A DNA stretch of 5,650 nucleotides from Betaproteobacteria bacterium (GCA_019245555.1 JAFARH010000430.1:1-5650); one strand, 5' to 3'; numbered from the stretch's first letter, positions 1 through 5,650 are shown. Numbers and translations are program-made. Notes: generated from the letters alone by a model not told the origin.

Positions 1-570
1 GCGATCTCCGGGCTGGTGCGGCTCACCAGCGGTCGCATCACCTTCAACGGCGAAGACCTGGCCTCAATTCCGCCGTATCGCATAACCGAGCTGGGCATCG
101 CGCACGTGCCGGAAGGTCGGCAGGTGTTCCCCGAAATGACGGTGCACGAGAACCTCGAGATCGGCTCTTACGCGCCACGCGCCAAGCCCGAGCGCGACCG
201 CTCGCTCGAGCTCGTCTACGGCATCTTCCCGCGTCTCGCGGAGCGCCGCCGCCAGCTCGCGGGCACCTTGAGCGGCGGAGAACAGCAGATGCTCGCCGTC
301 GGCCGCGGCATGATGCTGAAGCCGCGTCTCCTCATGCTCGACGAGCCATCCTTGGGCCTCGCGCCCGTGATGTGCGACGTCACGTTCGAGAAAATATCCG
401 AGATCCACAAGATGGGCACCGCAGTCCTGCTCGTCGAGCAGAACGTCAGCCGCGCCCTCGGTCTCGTGCAGCGCGCCTACGTGCTGGAAGGCGGGAAGGT
501 CATCATGCACGGTACGAGCCAGGAGCTCGCCCACAACAAGCAGGTGCAAGCCGCCTATCTCGGCATCTAG
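1..570 (+). CDS. livF: LivF-type branched-chain amino acid ABC transporter ATPase, 3' part (5' end outside window)
   Basis: This is a cytoplasmic ATPase subunit that would energise uptake through a LivHM-type permease. The reading frame is open from base 1 and ends with TAG at 568-570, giving 189 visible residues. The family is about 235 residues long, so roughly 45 residues including Walker A lie left of the window. In order one sees the Q-loop region VPEGRQVF (36-43), the ABC signature LSGGEQQ (90-96), Walker B LLMLDEP (110-116), the D-loop SLGLAP (117-122), and VLLVEQN near residue 145, which occupies the switch region as is typical for LivF. The VPEGR form favours LivF over the urea-transporter paralogue UrtE, which usually reads VPQGR. 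The GTG at 16 is internal, because homologues continue upstream through the in-frame AISGL encoded at 1-15. The gene converges on the minus-strand operon. A hand count of bases 181-240 gives 43 G/C of 60, visibly richer than parts of the opposite operon. Substrate assignment within the LivF family is inference. Confidence 0.92.
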   Translation, partial: AISGLVRLTSGRITFNGEDLASIPPYRITELGIAHVPEGRQVFPEMTVHENLEIGSYAPRAKPERDRSLELVYGIFPRLAERRRQLAGTLSGGEQQMLAVGRGMMLKPRLLMLDEPSLGLAPVMCDVTFEKISEIHKMGTAVLLVEQNVSRALGLVQRAYVLEGGKVIMHGTSQELAHNKQVQAAYLGI

Positions 571-609
571 AAATGAAAGGCACAGCGATTCGCTGAGGCT
601 TGTAGTGTC
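571..609. other. Short convergent intergenic gap
   Basis: These 39 bases separate the livF stop from the tRNA remnant. They contain a small inverted repeat, CAGCG-ATT-CGCTG at 583-595, with no T tract on either side. I see no convincing intrinsic terminator, promoter or open reading frame. Both converging genes therefore lack an obvious terminator here. Confidence 0.6.
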
Positions 610-647
610 TGGCGCGCCCGGCAGGATTTGAACTCACGACCCCCTGC
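610..647 (-). other. 3' fragment of a tRNA-Arg gene, probable attachment-site remnant
   Basis: Read on the minus strand, the segment has the layout of the last half of a tRNA. It shows GCAGG at positions 39-43 (647-643), a five-base variable loop GGGTC (642-638), a T-arm GTGAG-TTCAAAT-CCTGC (637-621), acceptor strand CGGGCGC (620-614), discriminator G (613) and an encoded CCA (612-610). From memory it agrees with betaproteobacterial tRNA-Arg(ACG) except for two G-to-A changes in the T-arm; one turns the 52-62 pair into an A-C mismatch. The upstream minus-strand sequence has neither the matching GCGCCCG acceptor strand nor a D-arm nor a canonical anticodon loop (position 33 would be G). It is instead the coding end of the carbamate kinase gene. 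A truncated 3' half with CCA is what tyrosine-recombinase elements leave at their far end. The polarity places the element at higher coordinates. It is not a functional tRNA. Confidence 0.72.
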
Positions 648-1607
648 TCAGTCTGGGACCACCCGTGTCCCTGAATTGCCTTCGAGTGCTTTCGCGATGT
701 TTGGGGGCGCGCAAATCAAACCGAACTCTCCTCCAGCGGCCACGAACTCTATGAGCCCAGCCACCTTTGGTCCCATGCTTCCTTCATCGAACTGACCGTC
801 CATCTGGTAGCGCCTCGCCTCGGACACCGTCATTCGATCAATCGGGCACTGGGATGGCTGGTTGAAGTTAAGCGCTACTTTGTCAACGCCGGTAAGGGAT
901 ATGAGCACATCCGCGCCCAGGCTACGTGCGAGCAGGCTTGAGGCAAGGTCCTTGTCGATAACTGCCTCGACGCCACGCAAGCTACCGTCTTCGCCTTCAA
1001 CCACCGGTATGCCACCGCCACCACACGCAATGACCACGTAACCCGCTGTTGCCATGTCACGGATCGCGCTCGTCTCGATGATCGCTTGGGGCCGCGGTGA
1101 CGGTACGACGCGGCGCCATCCGCGGCCAGCGTCCTCATGAATTGTCCAATGGTATTTGAGGGCCAGCCGCTTGGCTTTCGCTTCATCCATCTGTGAGCCG
1201 ATCGGCTTGCTCGGGTGCGTGAAGGCAGAGTCGCCCCCGTCAACGATGGTCTGAGTCACCAACGCAATCGCTTCGCGCGCAATTGAGCGGCGTCGAAATT
1301 CATTGCGCAACGCCCTCACGAACATCCATCCGACAGCGCCCTGGATGTCCGCTCCAGCGTAATCCATCGGAACCGGCGGCATCTGGGGCATGGAAATCTC
1401 GGAACGCTCAAGTATGAAGCCGATCTGGGGCCCGTTGCCATGGGTGAGCACGACATTCCATCCGAGCTCAATCATCTCCACGAGATGGACCGCGATGTCT
1501 GCCACCATCTCGAACTGATCCAGGATCGACTCGTGTTTTCGATCGCGGATCAGCGCGTTGCCGCCAATGGCAACGACCGCGAGCTGGGCAGTGTGCGAAC
1601 GGTTCAA
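648..1607 (-). CDS. arcC: Carbamate kinase (ArcC/AllK family), TTG start
   Basis: This cytoplasmic enzyme catalyses carbamoyl phosphate + ADP to ATP + carbamate, which decomposes to CO2 and ammonia. It is the energy-yielding last step of arginine deiminase and ureide catabolic pathways. With the TTG at 1607-1605 the product is 319 residues, close to the usual ~310. Amino acid kinase motifs appear in order: AIGGNAL (13-19), THGNGPQIG (55-63), the SKPIG segment (133-137), the CGGGGIPV nucleotide-site loop (195-202), VIDKDLAS with the conserved lysine (216-223), LTGVDKV (238-244) and GSMGPKV (276-282). The TTG is chosen because its second and third bases start the TGA of the small upstream gene (TTGA overlap). 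The only upstream in-frame ATG, at 1967, would read through that gene and the end of fdrA with sequence unlike the family. No clear Shine-Dalgarno precedes the TTG, so translation probably depends on coupling. The stop codon (650-648) directly abuts the tRNA remnant. Next to fdrA and DUF1116 genes it corresponds to AllK/YbcF rather than to arginine deiminase ArcC. Confidence 0.93.
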   Translation of the reverse strand: MNRSHTAQLAVVAIGGNALIRDRKHESILDQFEMVADIAVHLVEMIELGWNVVLTHGNGPQIGFILERSEISMPQMPPVPMDYAGADIQGAVGWMFVRALRNEFRRRSIAREAIALVTQTIVDGGDSAFTHPSKPIGSQMDEAKAKRLALKYHWTIHEDAGRGWRRVVPSPRPQAIIETSAIRDMATAGYVVIACGGGGIPVVEGEDGSLRGVEAVIDKDLASSLLARSLGADVLISLTGVDKVALNFNQPSQCPIDRMTVSEARRYQMDGQFDEGSMGPKVAGLIEFVAAGGEFGLICAPPNIAKALEGNSGTRVVPD

Positions 1608-1780
1608 AGCAGATCGTCGAGAAGCTCGGCCATCTTCTGGTCGCCGCCCGCAGGCGGCGACCAATCGACATGAATCACCTGGTAACCAGCCTCGCGAAGG
1701 CTGTCGCCGAAGCTGCGCACTCCGACATTCACGAACACCGGCTTGGTTCGAAGTAAGTCCTCTAACTTCATAGGCATCAT
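1604..1780 (-). CDS. 58-residue stand-alone FdrA tail domain protein
   Basis: This small gene has its ATG at 1780-1778 and TGA at 1606-1604. The ATG overlaps the fdrA stop (ATGA), and the stop overlaps the kinase TTG (TTGA). Two further in-frame ATGs follow (second and fourth codons). The core reads VFVNVGVRSFGDSLREAGY (15-33), then VIHVDWSPPAGGDQKMAELL (34-53). From memory, the E. coli FdrA C-terminus carries the same pattern (VINIGLRSF, then WSP-AGG and a leucine-rich end). The YahG N-terminus carries a similar one (NVINVG, then LDWTPPGQG). So a domain elsewhere fused to FdrA or to DUF1116 is here a separate polypeptide. A GGGAGGT ribosome binding site lies 5 bases before the ATG, which argues for true independent translation. 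It is probably a structural or active-site piece of the FdrA/DUF1116 complex; the exact role is unknown. Codons TTA, TTA, CTT and CGA near its start contrast with livF. No signal peptide or membrane segment is visible. Confidence 0.85.
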   Translation of the reverse strand: MMPMKLEDLLRTKPVFVNVGVRSFGDSLREAGYQVIHVDWSPPAGGDQKMAELLDDLL

Positions 1781-3315
1781 TCGCCACCTCCCAGCAGGAG
1801 TGCAGCCTCACGGCAGAAGCTCGCCGCCTGCGCACTGCTCGCAAAGACCATGGCTCCCGCCCGTCTGAGCGAGCGCTCCTGCATCTCGAGTGACTGTCGA
1901 TCTTCGTTCGTGCCGCAGACCGATGCCGCCACACAAATGCCCATCGTCCGGATGCTTTGGATTGCACCGAGCAGGTCGCTTACAGGGTCCGCTGAAGCAA
2001 TGCTGCCTAGCACGAAGTCGAGGAGGATAACGGCGACGGATGGGTCGCGCGCTTCCTGCTCGAGGCGTCTCCGGCGCAAGGTCGCATCGATCATCGGATG
2101 CGGGCGCCCATGAACAAAGGTCTCTGCACCCATATCGACGAACGTGTGCTCCCGGCTCTGGTACGGGTCCGTGAGTTCCTTCATGCCATGGAGCGGTGAA
2201 TTGGAATACACCGAAAGACCTGCGCGACGGAAGATCGACTGCGCCTGATAGCAGAGCGTGCCTCCGGCGAAGAAACCCCGGACATACCGCCGTCCGGGCT
2301 GCAGCTTTGCCTTTTCGCTGGACGCGCTCCTCTGAAGTGCGCCTTCCTCCGACTCGAGAAACTGCGGCTTCTTTTCGCCAGCGGCAACGAGTGCAGCGCC
2401 TACGGCTTCGTCGAGGGTCGATACACCCTTTATGCGATCGTCGTGACCTTCTCCGAAGAAACAGGTCACGACCGGTTTCTTGCATCGTCGGAGGCGCTCC
2501 GCCAAGACTGCGATTGCGCTCTCCCCTGGCGGCTTGGAAATGACCGCGATTACCTTCGTCGCGGCATCGGATTCGAGGGCATCGACACCAGCGATGGTGG
2601 ATATGGCGCCGATGGCGTCAGAAGGATCACGGCTGCCTGTGCCAATGCCGTTGGAGATTCCAGACCCGGCACGATGGACCAGGCTTGCGAATTCCTGCAT
2701 CCCCGTGCCGCTGGCCCCCACGATGCCGATTGGTCCGCGGCGAACGACGTTGGCGAAGCCGATGCCCGCTCCGCCGAGGTATCCGGTACCACAGTCGGGC
2801 CCCATGACGATCAAGCCCCTATCGCGCGCGTCGCGCTTCAATGCGAGCTCATCGTCGACGGAGACGTTGCTGGAAAAGAGAAAAACGTGCAGACCGGCGC
2901 GAAGTGCGGCTCGGGCCTCGCGCGCCGCATATTCGCCGGGCACGGAGATCACGGCAACACTGCTCTCTGGCCGGGCAGTGACCGCCTCCGCGATCGAGCG
3001 CGGTTCCGGCGCCGAACCCGCCTCCGCCGCGTAACCGCGCGCGAAGTAGGAGTCGGCGTTCGCCATGACCGCGTCGACAGCCGCCGCATCACCCTCAACG
3101 GCGAGCACGAGATCGTTCGGTCCCGCAGCCGCGAAGTCCTTGTCTTTTCCGTCATCGCCGTAACCCATTCCTGCCAGGAGCTTGCGATTCGCTTCGGTGG
3201 CGAGCATCGCGGACGCGTCGTGGATGCCAGGTTGCGATGCAATACGCTGAGCAACCAGCATGAGGAAGACGGAATCGAGATACCGGTTCTTCCTGACGGC
3301 GGTTTTGCGGACCAC
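1777..3315 (-). CDS. fdrA: FdrA/AllF-family protein (acyl-CoA synthetase-like), catabolic carbamoyltransferase component
   Basis: A 512-residue cytoplasmic protein of the FdrA family, which shares its fold with the succinyl-CoA synthetase alpha subunit. E. coli FdrA (now AllF) is assigned as a subunit of oxamate carbamoyltransferase, which makes carbamoyl phosphate from oxalurate. Visible landmarks are the N-terminal RYLDSVFLM (11-19), ISVPGEYAA (123-131), MGPDCGT (171-177), the glycine-rich GIVGASGTGMQE (197-208), SNGIGTGSRD (221-230, like the SNAIG-GG-D motif of succinyl-CoA synthetase), SKPPGE (260-265), GGTLCYQAQ (351-359), HGRPHPMID (402-410) and LLDFVLG (431-437). E. coli FdrA is about 555 residues. 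The difference is accounted for by the tail domain, encoded separately just downstream. The start is GTG (3315-3313), 7 bases after the DUF1116 stop, with AAGGA at 3331-3327 as a rather distant ribosome binding site. No ATG lies nearby. The carbamoyl acceptor used here is not determinable from sequence. Confidence 0.92.
   Translation of the reverse strand: MVRKTAVRKNRYLDSVFLMLVAQRIASQPGIHDASAMLATEANRKLLAGMGYGDDGKDKDFAAAGPNDLVLAVEGDAAAVDAVMANADSYFARGYAAEAGSAPEPRSIAEAVTARPESSVAVISVPGEYAAREARAALRAGLHVFLFSSNVSVDDELALKRDARDRGLIVMGPDCGTGYLGGAGIGFANVVRRGPIGIVGASGTGMQEFASLVHRAGSGISNGIGTGSRDPSDAIGAISTIAGVDALESDAATKVIAVISKPPGESAIAVLAERLRRCKKPVVTCFFGEGHDDRIKGVSTLDEAVGAALVAAGEKKPQFLESEEGALQRSASSEKAKLQPGRRYVRGFFAGGTLCYQAQSIFRRAGLSVYSNSPLHGMKELTDPYQSREHTFVDMGAETFVHGRPHPMIDATLRRRRLEQEARDPSVAVILLDFVLGSIASADPVSDLLGAIQSIRTMGICVAASVCGTNEDRQSLEMQERSLRRAGAMVFASSAQAASFCREAALLLGGGE
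1786..1792 (-). promoter_or_regulatory. Ribosome binding site of the small FdrA-tail gene
   Basis: GGGAGGT on the minus strand, 5 bases before the ATG at 1780. It is embedded in the last codons of fdrA (the LLLGGGE end). It decides that the small downstream frame is a separately initiated gene rather than the debris of a frameshift in fdrA. Confidence 0.8.
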
Positions 3316-3322
3316 GGCGTTG

Positions 3323-4567
3323 CTATTCCTTGTACTTCTCCCCGAACCGGGTAAGCGCTTTCTTGAAGCACTCTAGAGGCGGTCGCACGATGCCGCCGCC
3401 AATGATGCTGTGGCCGGGCTCCTTGTGAGCTATCGCGGTGTCGATCACCGGCACGGTATTCGTTTGCATGACCTTGCGGATGTCGATGCCCACGGCGGCT
3501 CCCTCGAAGTTAAGCGCAGGTATGAGGTAGTCAGGACTCCGCCCCACCGAGATGTTCCGCATTTCACGGCTAAAGCCGAGCGCCTCCTCGGCGGTACCGC
3601 CCGTGAACGTGAGAATACCTGGCGCGCCGCCAATGACTGCGCCGCCCCAACCAACGGTCTCGGTGATCGCTGAATCGCCCATGTCTGCGCCCGCGTCTGC
3701 GTCCTTCCAGCCCGGGAGGAAAAGCCCCTTAACGCGCGGCGAAGGTGCAGTGAACCATTCGCCGTCGAGCCCGCTTACCTGGATGCCAAACTCCGTGCCG
3801 TTGCGTGCCATGGCGGTGACCACGGTGCTCGCCTCGATTCCTCGCGCTGGATCCATCGCCGCCTTGCCCGCCGCCATCGCAAGCCCGAGAAAGAGGAACG
3901 GATGGTTGCCGATGTAATAGAGAGTAGCCACGACGTCTTCCTTGGATCGACCGCAATCGACCAAGATCGGTGCAATCGCATTGGCGAAGATGCTCGATGA
4001 GGCGACGACGCGATTGTGCATCTCGTCGCCCATCTGGAGCGCACGCGCGATGAGTGGCTTGAGCATGACGCCATCCATCTTGCGCACGGCCGCTCGCAGG
4101 GTCGGCGCCCAAATATCTCGCCATTTCTGCAGGCCGGACAGCGCTTCCTTGGAGTAATCGCCGAATTGCTGGAAGCTTTCCACCTGGCGACATTGCGCGC
4201 GATTACCGAAAGCCTTGTTCTGCACCACCCAGACCCACATGTTCTTCGTGATCGTCCCGGCCATCGGGCCGACCGTGGCGTGGTGGTGATTGGGTTCGAA
4301 CGCGATCTCACCTTGGGCAAGCATTCGCTCTGCGCTCGCCGCATCCTTCGCCCAGCCCTCGAAAAGGCACATGCCGATCGCGGCGCCGCGCTGGGCGCCG
4401 CACATACGCTCCCAGGTCACTGGCGGACCTGAGTGGAGGATCAGTTTGTCCCGCATTCCCGGTACCACCTCTGATGCGGGCGCTACGTCAACCAGCACCG
4501 GATTGGCAGCGACAATCCGCCGAAGCGCTTCTTCGTTTGCTGCGTTGATCTTCTCCTTGAGTGTCAC
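3323..4567 (-). CDS. DUF1116 protein (YlbE/AllG/YahG family), carbamoyltransferase partner of FdrA
   Basis: A 414-residue soluble protein of the DUF1116 family, almost the length of E. coli YlbE/AllG, a subunit of oxamate carbamoyltransferase alongside FdrA/AllF. Conserved stretches are HSGPPVTWERMCG (45-57), EPNHHHATVGPMAG (91-104), MGDEMHNR (179-186), MARNGTEFGIQVSGL (253-267), MGDSAITET (296-304), DTAIAHKEPG (376-385) and RPPLECF (395-401). The many invariant His, Asp, Glu and Arg residues suggest an enzyme active site. From memory, E. coli YahG aligns throughout but begins about 50 residues earlier with the segment that here is the separate 58-residue gene. The GTG start (4567-4565) has TGAGGT 5 bases upstream and lies 3 bases after the stop of the binding-protein gene. 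The gene order here (DUF1116 before fdrA) is the reverse of E. coli allF-allG. Family assignment is firm; the reaction is inferred from E. coli. Confidence 0.9.
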   Translation of the reverse strand: MTLKEKINAANEEALRRIVAANPVLVDVAPASEVVPGMRDKLILHSGPPVTWERMCGAQRGAAIGMCLFEGWAKDAASAERMLAQGEIAFEPNHHHATVGPMAGTITKNMWVWVVQNKAFGNRAQCRQVESFQQFGDYSKEALSGLQKWRDIWAPTLRAAVRKMDGVMLKPLIARALQMGDEMHNRVVASSSIFANAIAPILVDCGRSKEDVVATLYYIGNHPFLFLGLAMAAGKAAMDPARGIEASTVVTAMARNGTEFGIQVSGLDGEWFTAPSPRVKGLFLPGWKDADAGADMGDSAITETVGWGGAVIGGAPGILTFTGGTAEEALGFSREMRNISVGRSPDYLIPALNFEGAAVGIDIRKVMQTNTVPVIDTAIAHKEPGHSIIGGGIVRPPLECFKKALTRFGEKYKE

Positions 4568-4570
4568 TGA

Positions 4571-5632
4571 CTACCTCACTTGTCCGACCACACCTTCGAC
4601 GTACCAGTTAAGGCTGCCCATTTGATCCACCCCTACTGTTGCGCCATAGGGAAGCACCGTGCGACCGCGATTGTCCTTTATGGGCCCCGTAAAGGGATTA
4701 AATCCGCCTCGAACTTCTTCCGCGGCCTTGAGCGTCGCGGCCTTCACGTCGGCGGGGACTGAATCCCCAAACGGCGCCACAACAACCATTTGCCCCAGGC
4801 CCTGGTAGATCGCGGCGCCACGGAATTTTCCGGTCATAACCCTCTTCGCTTGGTCCTCGAAGAATGGCCCCCAGTTAAATCCCAGGCCTGTAATCCAGCC
4901 CTTTGGCGCTAGCGCCTGGGCCTCGATGGATTGGAAGCCAATCGACATTGCGCCGCGCTCTTCCGCAGTGCGGATGATGGTGGCCGGTGAATCAACGTGC
5001 ATCGAGATCACATCGCAGCCTTGGTCGAGCAACGCGTTGGCAGCGGCGGCCTCCTTCGCCTTATCGGACCACCCCCCAGTTACAACCACGATGGTTTGCA
5101 CCTTCGGGTTCACCGATCGCGCGCCCATCTGGAATCCGTTGACGTTGCCGAGCGAATAACCGATCGGCACACCAAGCACAAAACCCAGTTTGTTGGTCTT
5201 CGTCATCTTTCCCGCCGCCACCCCCATCGCATACATCGCCCTCTGGGTCTGGCCAAAGAAGACACCAAAGTTGCTCTCTGGATCGCCATCGCCGGCGAAC
5301 TCGAATGCCACGTCTCTGTGCCGCTTCGCTACCTTGCGCGCAGCGTCCTGATAGCCGAAGCTCGTCGGGATCACCAGCTTCGCTCCTTGCTGTACCAGGT
5401 TCTCGAGCACACTCTCGACCTCGCCGCTTTCCGGAACATTCTCAGCCTCCAACAGCTTCACGCCTGGCACGGTCTTGGCGACCTGCGAGAGCGCGTCGTG
5501 GAAAGAGCGGTTATACCCGTAGTCGTTAACGCTTCCGACGTAGACCGCCCCGATGACGAGTCCCTGCGCAGAAGACATGAATGGGACCAATCCGAGGAGC
5601 AACAAAAGAAAAGATCGCTGCAAGTTGTTCAT
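4571..5632 (-). CDS. BMP-family (PnrA/TmpC-like) ABC transporter periplasmic substrate-binding protein
   Basis: A 353-residue exported solute-binding protein of the basic membrane protein (Bmp/Med) family, whose known members mostly bind purine nucleosides. The N-terminus has a short charged start, a leucine-rich core (LLLLLGLV, 9-16) and a signal peptidase I site after SSA (20-22). There is no lipobox cysteine, so it should be a free periplasmic protein. The mature chain begins LVIGAVYVGSVNDYGYNRSF (25-44), the family's first-strand motif. It continues with the hinge and second-lobe segment GFVLGVPIGY (150-159), the GFQMGARSVNP stretch (166-176), GGWSDKAKEAAAANALLDQG (186-205), CDVISMHVD (206-214), and ends with FNPFTGPIKDN (311-321). 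The start ATG (5632-5630) has GGGAGG 5 bases upstream. No ABC ATPase or permease of the matching type is visible; they may lie to the right. As the first visible gene of the carbamoyltransferase operon it probably captures the pathway's purine- or ureide-like substrate. That specificity is inference. Confidence 0.9.
   Translation of the reverse strand: MNNLQRSFLLLLLGLVPFMSSAQGLVIGAVYVGSVNDYGYNRSFHDALSQVAKTVPGVKLLEAENVPESGEVESVLENLVQQGAKLVIPTSFGYQDAARKVAKRHRDVAFEFAGDGDPESNFGVFFGQTQRAMYAMGVAAGKMTKTNKLGFVLGVPIGYSLGNVNGFQMGARSVNPKVQTIVVVTGGWSDKAKEAAAANALLDQGCDVISMHVDSPATIIRTAEERGAMSIGFQSIEAQALAPKGWITGLGFNWGPFFEDQAKRVMTGKFRGAAIYQGLGQMVVVAPFGDSVPADVKAATLKAAEEVRGGFNPFTGPIKDNRGRTVLPYGATVGVDQMGSLNWYVEGVVGQVR
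4573..4578 (-). promoter_or_regulatory. Ribosome binding site deciding the GTG start of the DUF1116 gene
   Basis: TGAGGT on the minus strand, 5 bases from the GTG at 4567. It overlaps the last codons and stop of the preceding binding-protein gene (GTG AGG TAG). The spacing supports GTG as the start and suggests coupled translation. Confidence 0.65.
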
Positions 5633-5637
5633 GAATG

Positions 5638-5643
5638 CCTCCC
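5638..5643 (-). promoter_or_regulatory. Ribosome binding site of the BMP-family binding-protein gene
   Basis: GGGAGG on the minus strand, 5 bases from the ATG at 5632. It supports this start over internal codons and leaves the signal peptide intact. Only 18 bases upstream of the start are visible, so neither a promoter nor an upstream gene can be assessed. Confidence 0.75.
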
Positions 5644-5650
5644 AGAGTTC

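Noticed and set aside
64..549. 161-codon minus-strand open frame opposite livF
   Set aside because: It is a mirror of the clearly conserved ABC ATPase, with no start context or family resemblance.
1..570. livF as a truncated pseudogene starting at GTG 16
   Set aside because: The frame is open to base 1 and encodes the expected family residues upstream of 16. The truncation is only the window edge.
583..595. CAGCG-ATT-CGCTG hairpin as an intrinsic terminator
   Set aside because: The stem is five base pairs with a three-base loop and no T tract on either strand, so it is within chance expectation in GC-rich DNA.
610..690. Complete functional tRNA-Arg gene on the minus strand
   Set aside because: There is no complementary acceptor strand, D-arm or anticodon loop with T33 upstream of the 3' half, and the T-stem carries an A-C mismatch. 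The upstream bases code for the kinase C-terminus.
1604..1790. Frameshifted, broken fdrA rather than two genes
   Set aside because: The fdrA end is clean, the downstream frame has its own strong ribosome binding site at the right distance from ATG, and the domain is known in more than one fusion context. An error cannot be fully excluded without related sequences.
1608..1967. In-frame upstream extension that would make the carbamate kinase 439 residues long
   Set aside because: The added ~120 residues are arginine- and serine-rich, resemble nothing in the family, and overlap both the 3' end of fdrA and the complete 58-residue gene, which have the expected homology in other frames.
2443..3354. 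303-codon open frame on the + strand opposite fdrA
   Set aside because: It is antisense to a well-conserved gene, has no recognisable motifs, and long antisense frames are common in GC-rich coding DNA.
3775..4344. 189-codon minus-strand frame inside the DUF1116 gene
   Set aside because: It is an arginine- and serine-rich alternate frame of a conserved gene, typical of frame shadows at high GC.

Overview
The window looks like chromosomal DNA of a GC-rich proteobacterium. Betaproteobacteria (Burkholderiales-like) is my best guess. The basis is high GC, third-position G/C in the left-hand gene, strong GGAGG-type ribosome binding sites, and a tRNA-Arg remnant that resembles the betaproteobacterial tRNA-Arg(ACG) as I remember it. 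No taxonomic marker gene is present, so this is a moderate inference.

Layout. Bases 1-570 (+ strand) are the 3' part of a LivF-type ABC transporter ATPase gene whose start lies left of the window. Bases 571-647 are a short convergent intergenic gap. Most of it (610-647, minus strand) is the 3' half of a tRNA-Arg gene without its 5' half, the usual footprint of site-specific integration into a tRNA gene. From there to the right edge, five tightly packed minus-strand genes form one apparent operon. In transcription order they are: a BMP-family periplasmic substrate-binding protein (5632-4571), a DUF1116 protein of the YlbE/AllG/YahG family (4567-3323), an FdrA-family protein (3315-1777), a 58-residue protein in a different frame (1780-1604), and a carbamate kinase (1607-648). 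Junctions range from a 7-base gap to 4-base overlaps, so translational coupling is likely. The operon promoter is upstream of the window's right edge.

How the genes fit together. FdrA and DUF1116 proteins with a carbamate kinase form the catabolic carbamoyltransferase module known from enterobacterial allantoin/oxalurate degradation (AllF, AllG, AllH, AllK in E. coli, formerly FdrA, YlbE, YlbF, YbcF). A ureido (carbamoyl-amino) compound is phosphorolysed to carbamoyl phosphate, and carbamate kinase turns that into ATP, CO2 and ammonia. The binding protein at the head of the operon probably delivers a purine- or ureide-type substrate. The true substrate cannot be read from sequence.

Most noteworthy points: (1) the small gene at 1604-1780 matches the C-terminal tail of E. 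coli FdrA and the N-terminal segment of YahG, but here it is a free-standing protein with its own strong ribosome binding site; (2) no DUF2877 (AllH/YlbF) gene lies among the visible operon genes; (3) the tRNA-Arg remnant lies directly against the last stop codon and is oriented so that the whole catabolic operon would be inside an integrated island.
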